From: Bacillus sp. es.036 | GTDB taxonomy: Bacteria; Bacillota; Bacilli; Bacillales; Guptibacillaceae | Length of the DNA: 64,000 bases | Assembly (NCBI RefSeq): GCF_002563635.1 | Contig: NZ_PDIZ01000001.1 | Coordinates: 372,001 to 436,000 of the forward strand | Direction of reading: 5' to 3' | Shown here: positions 15,554 through 25,181 of the stretch, in pieces | Layout: each line of letters starts with the position of its first letter | Numbering within the stretch: position 1 is the stretch's first letter | The notes under the pieces: generated by a model | Told to the model about the DNA's origin: nothing | Database searches by the model: none | Seen by the model: the letters and a program-made list of their open reading frames with translations, nothing else | Position numbers and translations under genes: made by a program

Positions 15554-16771
15554 ATGAATCAAAACGTGTTAACCCTCCCTGCAAGCGGAACATGTAAGAT
15601 CATTTACGAGCACAGCATCCATGCGTTTCCCCATCGCAAGTCTTACCAAGAAACGCCATTCGTCGCGTTCCGTGAAACGGGTGGCTTCATTGAAAAACTT
15701 TACACCGTTCGCAACCGCTTTGTTCTTAGCCCTCCCTACAACCCTACACAAGCAGAACTCGCCCATTTTGACCCGCACATTCAGCAGAGAATTCGTACCT
15801 ACATCGAGGATCGCAAAAAGGGATTTGGTTTTGAGAAACCAGATCAAGCGTACATTTTTTGGATTCTTGACCAAGAAATAACGTTACCTCACCGGCCCAA
15901 AGTGACACCGAACACGCCAGGTCATCAGTATTTCGCCTATGAGGATTTCATATCCCGTGAGCCAGTAATCACGAAAAACGGAACCGTCTCAAAAACCGGC
16001 GTCTTCGAGTACGATGACTTCAGAGACAATCTGCTAATCGATAAGTATAATCCAATTCTACCCGCTATGAGAAGTATGAAAACAAAGCATTTAAGAAGTG
16101 AAAATAGTGAAGACGCTATTACCTGGAATGTGTTTAAATCGCTCCAACAAATCAATCCTCAACACTGGTATTCTGAACTGATTTCAAAAGGGATCAATCA
16201 AACGAAATACTCACCAAAGCAACTAGTCCCCACCGATCAGCTACCTCACAATCTAACCATTAACCTCTGGGAAACAATCAAACCGCCCTCAACTTTACTA
16301 GATAACCAGTTACCAGAAGGGCCAACTGAAGTGGATGTAATCATTGAAAGTGAAAACTTTGTCTGGTTTATTGAAGCGAAATTCAAGTCCGACATTTCCA
16401 CAAAAACAACTCACAATCATTCTCGAAACCAGGTTCTACGCAATATCGATGTTGGCTCCCATTATGCAAAAGGAAAAGACTTTTACTTTTCGCTACTTAT
16501 TTTAGAAGATGCTATATCCTCAAAAGGTGTTTCAGCTGTTGAAACCTACAACAGAGAACTAACATCGAATCCCCCTCAATTTGAGAGTCACTTCCTGCAT
16601 CGGTCTGATCGTCTTTCAAACGTTCAGGGAATAACCGTTTTTTATTGGCATCACTTTGTAGAGATTTTTAAAAACGGCATGCAAGAACTAGAGGACGATT
16701 TTGAACAGCTGATCGCGGCTCGTGCTTTTCACTGGATGACGGAAAAGGTAGATCAGTTGGTAAAAAAATAA
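15554..16771 (+). CDS. Orphan PD-(D/E)XK-like nuclease domain protein
   Basis: 405 residues from ATG 15554; the frame is open further upstream but crosses the terminator at 15421-15468, so the longer form is rejected. The C-terminal half contains EVDVIIESENFVWFIEAKFKSDI (about residues 290-315), the D...ExK arrangement of the PD-(D/E)XK nuclease superfamily, followed by SRNQVLRNIDVGSHYA, a plausible Q-x(n)-R helix. The N-terminal part carries SYQETPFVAFRETGGFI, which recurs in a relic at 51647. There is no methylase or helicase beside it, so it is not a standard restriction unit. Function unknown; a nuclease is inferred from motifs only. Confidence 0.6.
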   Translation: MNQNVLTLPASGTCKIIYEHSIHAFPHRKSYQETPFVAFRETGGFIEKLYTVRNRFVLSPPYNPTQAELAHFDPHIQQRIRTYIEDRKKGFGFEKPDQAYIFWILDQEITLPHRPKVTPNTPGHQYFAYEDFISREPVITKNGTVSKTGVFEYDDFRDNLLIDKYNPILPAMRSMKTKHLRSENSEDAITWNVFKSLQQINPQHWYSELISKGINQTKYSPKQLVPTDQLPHNLTINLWETIKPPSTLLDNQLPEGPTEVDVIIESENFVWFIEAKFKSDISTKTTHNHSRNQVLRNIDVGSHYAKGKDFYFSLLILEDAISSKGVSAVETYNRELTSNPPQFESHFLHRSDRLSNVQGITVFYWHHFVEIFKNGMQELEDDFEQLIAARAFHWMTEKVDQLVKK

Positions 16772-16779
16772 TCGGTCAG

Positions 16780-16817
16780 AGACAAAGGGTCTGCCAAATG
16801 TGGCGGCCCCTTTTTTG
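16780..16817 (+). terminator. Weak terminator
   Basis: CTGCCA and TGGCGG arms with outer AAGGG/CCCCTT pairing, followed by TTTTTTG. The stem is imperfect. Confidence 0.45.
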
Positions 16818-16982
16818 TTAGAACGTGGTAGAAATCCTTCCAGTCTCCATGTCTTTTCTACTAACTTTTCCTCTTTTTCATGTTCAATTTCAAAAAAATG
16901 TTTACTAATATAATAAAAAGGTTATTTCCCTTATTACAATAATACGAGAAATATTTTTTCTTAGGGTAGAGGGGGAGTCAAG

Positions 16983-18807
16983 ATGCAATCACTTTGGTTT
17001 ACATTGCTATCTTGTGTAGCATTCATGGTGCTTGTTGGATACATAGCTTATCGTAAAACGAGAGGGACGACTAGTGGTTCCGATGGTTATTTTCTTGCAG
17101 GAAGAGGACTAAGCGGTGGGTTTATTGCCGGCTCGCTTTTGTTAACGAACCTGTCAGCTGAGCAGCTGGTGGGGTTGAACGGTCAGGCGTTTCGAACGAA
17201 TCTTTCAAACATGGCCTGGGAAGTAACGGCAGGGGTAGCGGTTGTTTTTATGGGACTTTACTTGCTTCCAAAATATTTGAACATGTCGATTACAACACTG
17301 CCAGAATTTCTTAGCAAACGATTTGATGAAGGCGTAAGACGCTATACCGTTGTTTTGTTTATGGTTGGGTACGTTCTGGTAACGATTCCTTCTATGCTTT
17401 ATTCCGGTGCACTTGCCGTTCTGAAGCTTTTTGATGTGCCGTCCATTCTTAACATTTCCTATACCCAGTCGATCTGGGTCGTGATCTGGGGCATAGGAAT
17501 TATCGGCGCTGTTTATGCGATCTTCGGTGGATTAAAAGCCGTTGCCGTGTCTGACACGATTAATGGCGTTGGGTTACTCATTGTTGGTGCGCTCGTTCCG
17601 ATTCTTGGGCTTATCGCACTTGGAAATGGCGCGTTCCTAGACGGTGTTAAAACGATCACAACAACAAATCCGGAAAAACTGAATGCGATCGGCGGTCCGG
17701 AAGATTCCGTTCCGTTCGGTACAATTTTTACAGGACTCATTATTGCGAATATGTTCTACTGGGCGACGAACCAGTACGTTATCCAGCGAACGCTAGGCGC
17801 ACAAAGTTTAAAAGAGGGACAAAAAGGGGTTATTTTCTCAGGATTCTTTAAGCTTCTTATCCCAATTTTCATGATGGTTCCAGGTGTTATCGCGTTTCAC
17901 CTTTACGGTGGGGATCTGAAGTCCGTTGACCTTGCGTATCCGACACTTGTAATGAATGTGCTCCCTTCCTACTTATCCGGCTTTTTCCTCGCAGTGTTGC
18001 TTGGTGCCGTGTTAAGTTCATATAATTCGTTGTTAAATAGTGCTTCAACAATGTTTGCACTCGATATTTACAAGCCGGCAATGAAAAAAGATGCCACAGA
18101 TGAACAGCTCATCACCGCAAGTAAATGGTTTGGATCGGTTATCGCGATCGTCACGTTTTTCGTGTCTCCGATGCTCATGTATGCACCGAACGGACTATGG
18201 GATTTAATCCGTAAGTTTACTGGCTTTTTCAACATTCCGATCGTTGCTGTCGTGCTCATTGGAATTTCTATCAAAAAAGGTACCGGCATTAGCCGCAAAA
18301 GCTGCGATCATTTTCCACGTGGTGGCTTACTACATGATGGTATGGGGCACGGAACAGATCTTTGGACTTCCGCTTAACATCCATTTCATCCACATCTACG
18401 GCATTCTATTCGTAGCTGAAGTCGCGATCATGTTCGGAATTGCTTACTGGAAACCACAAGAAAAAGCGTATGTATTCCCGAAAGCTTCTAAAGTAAATAT
18501 GACGCCGTGGAAATACAGCGTGCCAGCAGGAATTCTTCTGATCGCAAGCATATGTGAAACGTATCTTGTCTTCTCGCCAATTGGCGTTGCTTATGCAGGT
18601 GGCATGATTTCGCCATCGTTCTTACCAGCCACAGGAGCACTCGCAGTCGTAACACTTATTGCGTTTGCCGCTGCGACGAAAAGCTGGGAGCGAAAGTACG
18701 GCGATGCGGTTCGCCGAGCGAAGAATGCGGTGAAAGAAACAGGAAGAGAAGTAGGAGGGCAAACGCAGAGCCCTGAGGTGAATTATTTTACTAAGAAAGA
18801 TCTATAA
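16983..18807 (+). pseudogene. Sodium:solute symporter (SSS/SLC5 family), frameshifted
   Basis: From ATG 16983 (site GAGGGGGAG) the frame gives the first 12 or so helices of a solute:sodium symporter: FLAGRGLSGGFIAGSLLLTNLSAEQLVGLNG, then NMFYWATNQYVIQRTLGAQ and the LLGAVLSSYNSLLNSASTMFALDIY sodium-site region. At AAAAAA 18273-18278 the protein jumps frame: the next codons read KKGTGISRK and stop at 18377, while the frame starting KKVPALAAKAAIIFH continues the family sequence to 18807. Losing one A restores a single protein of about 607 residues. YidK/SglT-like sugar transporters are the nearest family. This may be a real null mutation or a sequencing error in the homopolymer. Confidence 0.8.
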
Positions 18808-18819
18808 ATCTGACTTTGA

Positions 18820-18863
18820 AACAAGGAGCCCGTTCAGCTGAAAGGCAGGCTCCTTGTTTTTTT
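18820..18863 (+). terminator. Terminator of the symporter gene
   Basis: AACAAGGAGCC pairs perfectly with GGCTCCTTGTT and is followed by a T run. Confidence 0.85.
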
Positions 18864-19076
18864 ATGGTCAATTCAATATAGCCGTTCCTGCAAAACGATG
18901 GAAAAAGTCTCATACCCCACTATCCATCAAACTTGTCATGTCATCTCACACGAAAAACACATCGAAAACCGATTCAGCGCTTTGAAAAGGTTTACGCTAT
19001 AGGAGGGTAGGGAAACTTTCCTATATCAAATCGCTTTATCTTGTTAAAGCGGTACTTTAGGATAAAGGATGGTTTA

Positions 19077-20588
19077 ATGAACAGAAAAGCTTACTTCATG
19101 GAAACTCTTTTAAACGGTGAATATTCAGGACCTTCACAGCAACCAATTACGTCTGTGGTGTATGATTCTCGCGATGTCGAAGAGGGAGCTGCCTTCGTCT
19201 GTATTTCAGGTGAAAAGATGGACGGTCACCTTTTTATCGAGCAAGCCATTCAGCTTGGGGCAAAAACAATTGTAGGGACGGATCATGAGAAAATGGCGAC
19301 AGCTTCGGCCCTTTATCGAGAAGTGAGCTTCCTCTATGTTCACGATAGTCGACAAGCGCTCGCTGAGCTTGCGAGAGTCATTTATGATTTTCCTTCCGAA
19401 TCTCTCCATACGATTGGGGTCACTGGAACGAATGGAAAAACAACCGTTTCTTCTTTCACATACAATCTCTTAAATCATCTTTCTTTTCGAACGGGCTTGA
19501 TTGGGACGGCTGGGATTTGGGATGATCAGCAGAAAACCACGTTTAAGCAAACCGTTCCGACTACGCCAGAAGCTCCGGATATTCATCGCGTGCTCGATTA
19601 TTTCCGTGCGAGTGAAATGAAGGCAGCTGTCATTGAATCAACGTCCATTGCCATTGAACAGAAGCGTTTGTTAGGCATTTACTTTGATGTGGCCGTTCAT
19701 ACAAATTTAACTCCAGAACATTTAGAGTTTCACGGGACGATGGAAGCGTATAAAGAAGCGAAGTTAAAATTGTTTGATCAAGCGAAACGAGCGGTGGTAA
19801 ATATCGACGATCCAGCCATGTCAGGGGACATCATTGAGCGTTTTCAAGGGCAACTTATCACCTATAGTTTGTCGGAGTTAGGTGACATACGTGCCGATCA
19901 TATTCAAACTTCCATTAACGGAACATCTTTTACACTAGATGCGTTTAACAAAACGTACAACGTGGAGGCACCAGTTATTGGAGAGTACAATGTGGCGAAT
20001 CTTCTTGCGGCGATCGCTACGTGCTATCAAATCGGGTTTTCAATTGATGAAATTCTGTCTGGGATTGATCATATCCAGGCACCTGAAGGCCGTTTTCAAG
20101 TGGTTGACGGGGCACCATTTCAAATTGTTCTCGACTACGCTCATACGCCAGATGCGCTCGCAACCGTTCTTGAAGCCGTTCGTCACGTACCGTACAGGAA
20201 ACTGATCGTGATGATTACCGGCATTGGGCTACGTAACCCTGAAAAGCGTCCGATGATGGCTCAGGTTGCAGATGGCATGGCAGATGAAATCATCGTCAGC
20301 GTGGATCAACCAGGATTCGCCGATCGACAAGAAGTAGTAAATGACGTTCTGAAAGGGTTCCACCAGCCATCTGCTCCACATATTCACTCAAGGCTTTACC
20401 GAGAGGAAGCCATTCATCACGCCTTTGATCTAGCTGAGCCAGGAGACGTCGTGCTCTTAACCGGCATTGGCTTTGGAGGCTACCAGATCATAGGAGATGA
20501 GCGCGTTCCTTATTCAGAATTAGCGGTCATTGACGATTATTTTAAAAATGGTTCGTTAGAGGTTCAGCAAATAAAAGAACCGTGTTAA
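19077..20588 (+). CDS. MurE-like Mur ligase, atypical substrate box
   Basis: 503 residues from ATG 19077, with AAAGGATGG 5-6 nt upstream; the frame is open from 19041. Order of elements: N-terminal MurE fold (VVYDSRDVEEGAAFVCISG), ATP loop GVTGTNGKTT (about residue 121), TVPTTPEA, the ligand-binding HTNLTPEHLEFHGTMEAYKEAKLKLF with the carbamylated-lysine region, and the C-terminal domain with ITGIGLRNPEKRP. MurE adds the third residue of the peptidoglycan stem. In MurE the third-residue box is DNPR (diaminopimelate) or DNPA/DDPA (lysine); here the matching place reads VSVDQPGFADRQ. So it may be a paralogue acting on another UDP-MurNAc peptide or another acceptor. It stands alone, outside any dcw cluster. 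Confidence 0.75.
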   Translation: MNRKAYFMETLLNGEYSGPSQQPITSVVYDSRDVEEGAAFVCISGEKMDGHLFIEQAIQLGAKTIVGTDHEKMATASALYREVSFLYVHDSRQALAELARVIYDFPSESLHTIGVTGTNGKTTVSSFTYNLLNHLSFRTGLIGTAGIWDDQQKTTFKQTVPTTPEAPDIHRVLDYFRASEMKAAVIESTSIAIEQKRLLGIYFDVAVHTNLTPEHLEFHGTMEAYKEAKLKLFDQAKRAVVNIDDPAMSGDIIERFQGQLITYSLSELGDIRADHIQTSINGTSFTLDAFNKTYNVEAPVIGEYNVANLLAAIATCYQIGFSIDEILSGIDHIQAPEGRFQVVDGAPFQIVLDYAHTPDALATVLEAVRHVPYRKLIVMITGIGLRNPEKRPMMAQVADGMADEIIVSVDQPGFADRQEVVNDVLKGFHQPSAPHIHSRLYREEAIHHAFDLAEPGDVVLLTGIGFGGYQIIGDERVPYSELAVIDDYFKNGSLEVQQIKEPC

Positions 20589-20610
20589 GCTCGAAGCAAA
20601 ACTGTTATCA

Positions 20611-20657
20611 GTATGTTCGTTCCTGTGACTTCCGCTAGGACCGTTCATGCTTTTTTT
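20611..20657 (+). terminator. Probable terminator of the MurE-like gene
   Basis: An imperfect stem built from TTCCT and AGGAC arms with outer TG-CG/CG-CA pairing, followed closely by eight T residues. Confidence 0.45.
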
Positions 20658-20704
20658 TGTCCGAATTCACCTTCTTTCCTACTAAAAGAAAAAGGGGTGA
20701 TTTC

Positions 20705-20791
20705 TTGAGTACGGTAGGAATCGGCTTTACCGATCAAGAAACTAATGGGGTAAGGTCCGATTGGTCATATCAGCATCGCAGTCGTTTCTAG
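20705..20791 (+). CDS. Possible 28-codon leader ORF before the dehydrogenase pair
   Basis: A TTG start with a good AAAGGGGTG site 6 nt upstream opens a 28-codon frame that stops 66 nt before the alcohol dehydrogenase. The peptide is polar (STVGIGFTDQETNGVRSDW...), without a signal or helix, and I do not recognise it. It could be a leader peptide, or the start of a deleted gene. Confidence 0.25.
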   Translation: MSTVGIGFTDQETNGVRSDWSYQHRSRF

Positions 20792-20857
20792 GACACAGAC
20801 CCAGATCGAATCTTGTCCAGCTTCACACTTTGAGAAGGTAAGAAAAGGAGAGATACT

Positions 20858-22048
20858 GTGGAACAGTTTGCTGTTTTTCGTACACCTCAAACGATTCTCT
20901 ATGGCAGAGATTCGTTTCAACAAGTTGGCCGGGAAGCCATTTTACGTGGAAAGAAAGCGCTCATTGTGACTGATCACGTGATGATGAATCTCGGATATGT
21001 GACTGAATGTCAAAAGCTCTTGAAGCAAGCGGGAGTAGCGAGTGAATGCTACACGGGTGTTGAATCTGAACCGACGGACGAATATGTTTCTGAAGCGCTC
21101 GTACATCTTCGTGAAACGAGCTGTGAGATGGTCATTTCACTTGGCGGAGGAAGCTGTATCGACACGGCGAAAGCCATTGCTGTCCTTGCGACAAATGGAG
21201 GATACATAGGTGACTATCGCGTAAACAGAACGAAGGCTGTGAATGCTCCGCTTCCGCATCTCGCTATTCCTACAACGGCGGGGACGGGATCTGAAGCAAC
21301 GGACGTCACGGTTATTACGAATACGACGACTCAGGTAAAAATGATGATCAAGCAGCCGGCGTTTATGCCAACAGTAGCGATCGTAGATCCACGTCTTTCT
21401 GTTTCGTCTCCACCCCATGTCACTGCAGCGACAGGGATTGATGCGCTTAGTCATGCGATCGAAGCGTATTTATCAAAAAAAGCCCATCCGATGACAGATA
21501 CGTTTGCTTTATCAGCTATGAAGCATCTTATCAATCAAATTGAAATCGCTTACAGTGATGGTGAGAATATAGAGGCACGAGAGGCGATGAGTTTAGGTGC
21601 CCTACAAGCGGGGATGGCTTTTACAAATGCATCGGTCTGTCTTGTCCACGGGATGTCACGTCCAATCGGAGCGCTCTTTCACGTGCCGCATGGCTATTCA
21701 AATGCGATGTTACTTCCTGCGGTTCTCGACTATAGCAAAGCTTCCTGTACCGATCGTCTTGCTGATCTCGGACGTCTGTTTCAGCCGGAGATCCAATCGA
21801 ATGAAGAAGCGGCTGGGGTTGCGGTAGTATCTGTGAAAAGGCTCTGCGCGTCCTTGAACATTCCCAATCTAAAAGAGTGGGGAATTGATGAGACGGCGTT
21901 TAACAAGAAGGTGAGTAAAATGGCAGCTGATGCGTTAGATAGTGGAAGTCCGGCGCAAAATCCACGCTTACCGACACAGGCTGAATTAGAGGAATTATTT
22001 AAACTTAGCTATAACTATCAGTTTACAACTGAAGCAAACATACGATAA
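20858..22048 (+). CDS. Iron-containing (group III) alcohol dehydrogenase
   Basis: 396 residues, GTG start with AAAAGGAG 7 nt upstream. The NAD loop ISLGGGSCIDTAKAIA (about residues 90-105) and the metal-binding region with GIDALSHAIEAYLS and HGMSRPIGALFHVPHGYSNAM are those of iron-dependent alcohol dehydrogenases, which interconvert alcohols or hydroxyacids and aldehydes with NAD. The metal ligands Asp, His, His, His can be followed through these blocks. The gene lies 27 nt before mmsA, so the aldehyde it makes or uses is probably a semialdehyde handled by MmsA, for example malonate or methylmalonate semialdehyde from the hydroxyacid. The exact substrate is an inference. Confidence 0.9.
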   Translation: MEQFAVFRTPQTILYGRDSFQQVGREAILRGKKALIVTDHVMMNLGYVTECQKLLKQAGVASECYTGVESEPTDEYVSEALVHLRETSCEMVISLGGGSCIDTAKAIAVLATNGGYIGDYRVNRTKAVNAPLPHLAIPTTAGTGSEATDVTVITNTTTQVKMMIKQPAFMPTVAIVDPRLSVSSPPHVTAATGIDALSHAIEAYLSKKAHPMTDTFALSAMKHLINQIEIAYSDGENIEAREAMSLGALQAGMAFTNASVCLVHGMSRPIGALFHVPHGYSNAMLLPAVLDYSKASCTDRLADLGRLFQPEIQSNEEAAGVAVVSVKRLCASLNIPNLKEWGIDETAFNKKVSKMAADALDSGSPAQNPRLPTQAELEELFKLSYNYQFTTEANIR

Positions 22049-22075
22049 CGCGAGTAAACGGAAGGAGAATGGAAA

Positions 22076-23533
22076 ATGGCAACGACGGCAACGAACGTGC
22101 TACAAAACTATATTAACGGCAAATGGGTAGATGCTAAAACCACACAGTTTCAAACGGTCCCAAATCCAGCAACGGGAGAAGAGCTTGCACAGGTTCCTAT
22201 TTCCACAAGGGAAGACCTAGATGATGCGGTGAACGTAGCGAAGGCAGCCTTCAAGACGTGGAGCAAAACGCCTGTACCAAAAAGGGCACGTATTCTTTTT
22301 AAGTATCAGCAGCTTCTCGTCGACAACTGGGACGAGTTGGCGCAGCTATTAACGAAGGAAAATGGCAAAAGCTTTAAAGAAGCACAGGGTGAAGTGCAGC
22401 GCGGCATCGAATGCGTCGAGTTTGCTGCCGGTGCGCCTTCTTTAATGATGGGGAAGCAGCTTCCGGATATTGCGACAAATCTTGAATCGGGCATGTATCG
22501 CTATCCCGTCGGCGTTGTTGGTGGGATTACGCCATTTAACTTCCCGATGATGGTGCCTTGCTGGATGTTTCCTCTTGCGATCGCGATGGGGAACACGTTC
22601 GTGTTGAAGCCATCAGAGCGAACGCCGCTACTCGCGAACCGTCTGGCAGAACTGTTTAAAGAAGCGGGGTTACCTGATGGCGTGCTGAATATTGTTCACG
22701 GGGCACACGATGTGGTCAATGGGTTACTAGAGCATAAAGATGTGCCTGCGATTTCCTTTGTCGGCTCACAGCCTGTCGCGGAATACGTCTACAAAACAGG
22801 AGCGGCGCACGGGAAACGCGTTCAAGCACTAGCTGGTGCAAAGAATCACTCCATTGTGATGGCCGACGCTGATCTCGATGCTGCCGTAAAAGAAATTATC
22901 GCCGCATCCTACGGTTCTGCGGGTGAACGATGCATGGCGTGCTCTGTCGTTGTTGCAGTTGATAACGTCGTCGAGCCGCTCCTTCAAAAGCTGAATGAAA
23001 AAGCAGATGAAATTAAAATCGGAAACGGCCTAGATGAAGATGTGTTCTTAGGACCGGTTATTCGTAAAGAGCATAAAGAAAGAACGGAAAATTATATTCG
23101 AAAAGGACAAGAAGAAGGCGCAGCCCTCGTGCGAGACGGTCGAAATGATGAAGCTTACAATGAGGAAGGCTACTTTATTGGACCGACGATTTTCGATCAC
23201 GTGAACTCTTCGATGCAAATTTGGAAAGATGAAATTTTCGCTCCTGTACTATCGATTGTCCGAGTGAAAAATCTAGAAGAAGCGATTGAGCTCACGAATG
23301 AATCTGACTTCGGAAACGGCGCTTGCCTATTTACGAAGGACGGAAGCAACGTTCGCTACTTCAGGGAAAACATCGAAGTCGGCATGCTTGGGGTAAACAT
23401 TGGCGTCCCTGCACCAATGGCGTTCTTCCCATTCTCAGGTTGGAAAAATTCTTTCTACGGTGATCTCCATGCGAATGGCTCTGATGGGGTCGAATTTTAC
23501 ACGAGGAGAAAGATGTTAACGGCTAGGTGGTAA
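22076..23533 (+). CDS. mmsA: CoA-acylating methylmalonate/malonate semialdehyde dehydrogenase
   Basis: 485 residues, near B. subtilis MmsA/IolA (487). Aldehyde-dehydrogenase landmarks: [22 protein letters not shown], the NAD-site [12 protein letters not shown], and the catalytic cysteine 286 in [11 protein letters not shown], the hallmark of MMSDH. The usual general-base glutamate region of ordinary ALDHs is replaced by [15 protein letters not shown], as in the CoA-dependent enzyme. It converts malonate or methylmalonate semialdehyde to acetyl- or propionyl-CoA plus CO2. It is not beside iol genes here but behind an alcohol dehydrogenase, pointing to beta-alanine, 3-hydroxypropionate or valine breakdown. 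A perfect terminator follows. Confidence 0.92.
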   Translation: MATTATNVLQNYINGKWVDAKTTQFQTVPNPATGEELAQVPISTREDLDDAVNVAKAAFKTWSKTPVPKRARILFKYQQLLVDNWDELAQLLTKENGKSFKEAQGEVQRGIECVEFAAGAPSLMMGKQLPDIATNLESGMYRYPVGVVGGITPFNFPMMVPCWMFPLAIAMGNTFVLKPSERTPLLANRLAELFKEAGLPDGVLNIVHGAHDVVNGLLEHKDVPAISFVGSQPVAEYVYKTGAAHGKRVQALAGAKNHSIVMADADLDAAVKEIIAASYGSAGERCMACSVVVAVDNVVEPLLQKLNEKADEIKIGNGLDEDVFLGPVIRKEHKERTENYIRKGQEEGAALVRDGRNDEAYNEEGYFIGPTIFDHVNSSMQIWKDEIFAPVLSIVRVKNLEEAIELTNESDFGNGACLFTKDGSNVRYFRENIEVGMLGVNIGVPAPMAFFPFSGWKNSFYGDLHANGSDGVEFYTRRKMLTARW

Positions 23534-23551
23534 TCGGAAAGACTATAGATA

Positions 23552-23592
23552 ACACAAAAGGTGTAGAGAGGAGGACCTCTCTACACCTTTTG
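23552..23592 (+). terminator. Strong terminator after mmsA
   Basis: ACAAAAGGTGTAGAGAGG pairs perfectly over 18 bp with its complement around a 4-nt loop. Confidence 0.9.
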
Positions 23593-23821
23593 TTATAAGT
23601 TCTTTTTTTTTATAATTCTGCAATAAAGAAAGAGATAAATAGGTGTAGGTGAAACATTTGATGCGTTTGTTTCGTATAACTAATTAAGATTGGAAATTGA
23701 TGTATGTTCAAAGGGGACTTAGGTAGACAAAAGAAAACCCCTTATAAAATACAGGCTAGCCGCATCGGTATGCAAATGTTTAAATGTTTTTCACTATTTT
23801 TATTATCAGGGGGATGAAAAG

Positions 23822-23989
23822 TTGGGATTATTCTTTTACCTTACGATTGTGATTGGTATCTCGCTCATCTATTATGGCTATGTGAAAAAAACAGAAAAAG
23901 ATATAAAAATGAAAGAGCTCGAGCTTGAAGCGAAAAAAATTGAGTTGGAAATGAAAAAGTTGGAGTATCGTCAGGACAGCAGTGAATGA
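23822..23989 (+). CDS. Small single-helix membrane protein with charged coiled tail
   Basis: 55 residues, TTG start with CAGGGGGATG upstream. One hydrophobic helix (about residues 2-21, FFYLTIVIGISLIYYGYV) is followed by a heptad-like, highly charged helix (KKTEKDIKMKELELEAKKIELEMKKLEY). The form resembles the short membrane-anchored coiled-coil proteins common in Bacillaceae. Ribosome site, clean codon pattern and amphipathic periodicity support a real gene. Function unknown. Confidence 0.6.
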   Translation: MGLFFYLTIVIGISLIYYGYVKKTEKDIKMKELELEAKKIELEMKKLEYRQDSSE

Positions 23990-24097
23990 GAAGAAAAGTA
24001 ATCGCCTTGGTTTTGAGCGGTTCTTTTTTTGTGAGAAGAATTAGCATGGTAGCGGATACGAGGTTAGAGAGAAATGGCGGTAGGAAAGAGGGATTGA

Positions 24098-25071
24098 ATG
24101 GGGAAGCTTATAAAAAAACTGGTTGTATGTTTAGCCTTAATATTAATCGTTGGTTGTGCTAGTGATGGGAATGAAGTTCCTTCCCAATCTTCTAAGGAGT
24201 TTAACGTAGGTGGGCAAAGCTTCAAAATTATACCTCTATACGAAGAAGTTCTTGATTATACTAACGAGGCTATGGAGAATACCGCACTGAATACGAATGG
24301 GGAGTATTATCGTAAAGTGACGCAACCTTTTCTAGAATCTGCTTCTAATGAAGAAGTGAGCTTAGCTGGTGGACTCGATTATGCTACTTATTTTGTCCCT
24401 ACGAACAGTGTTCAGACTTTAGATGAACAGACGGTTAAGCTACTAAAGAAGCAAGAAGAAGTTAATAAGGCAATCGAAGCATCACTTACTAAGTCGGGAA
24501 AAGTCTTGGAGGCGAAAATAAAACCATTTATGTTATGCCGGTAAACCCAGACTACAAAACTATTCAAAACGAGATGAAGGGAGTAAATGCGATCACTGTT
24601 AGTAAAGATGTTATCGTTCTTTTCTTATCCCCTACATATGAAAAAGAAATGCTAGAATATACCGTTGCTCACGAATACCACCACTCGGTTTTTCTAGAAA
24701 ATCAAAATGGAACGGGAGGAATGAACCTGTTAAATGGGTTTGTTTTTGAAGGAAAAGCTGATTCTTTCGCTTCTCATTTATATCCTGAAGCAAATCCGCC
24801 TTGGTCAGAACCGCTATCGGCTGTGGAAGAAAAGAGAGTGTTAGAGGAACTTAGAGAAAATAGCGATTCCACGAATGCTGAGTTCTATTATACCTTTCAA
24901 AACGGCAACTTGAAGAAAGATATACCAAAGTGGTCCAATTATAAAATTGGTTTTGAAATAGTTGAAAGCTATCTACGTCATCATCCAGATGTTTCTATCC
25001 AAGAGTGGACGATAATGGATGAGAGCGAAATGGTGAGTGGGAGCGATTATAGTGAAATCATTAGTGAATAA
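24098..25071 (+). pseudogene. DUF2268-like lipoprotein zinc protease, split by a frameshift
   Basis: The first part (24098-24544) has a lipoprotein signal: basic start, hydrophobic core and lipobox LIVGC at residue 20. The second part (24535-25071) holds AHEYHHSVF, the HExxH-like motif of the YjaZ/DUF2268 putative zinc proteases, and a plausible downstream glutamate (EGKADSFASHLYPEA). The frames join at GGGAAAA 24496-24502: one base lost there explains the split, and the joined reading SGKSLGGENKTIYVMPVNPD looks continuous. Total length would be about 325 residues. The heptamer G GGA AAA in the zero frame is also a canonical -1 slippery sequence, so recoding is possible, but mutation or a base-call error is more likely. 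Confidence 0.65.
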
Positions 25072-25181
25072 ATAATTGGGAAAAATAGGTTATTACATAC
25101 AAGATAAGCATGCGATGCTGACTTTAAGTAGGATAACAATCTAACCAATAGATTCGAATCGAGAGAGACGGAGGAATTGAA

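Noticed and set aside
18273-18278. Programmed frameshift in the symporter
   Set aside because: The needed shift is +1, while A AAA AAG-type slippage is -1. The run is better explained by an indel or read error.
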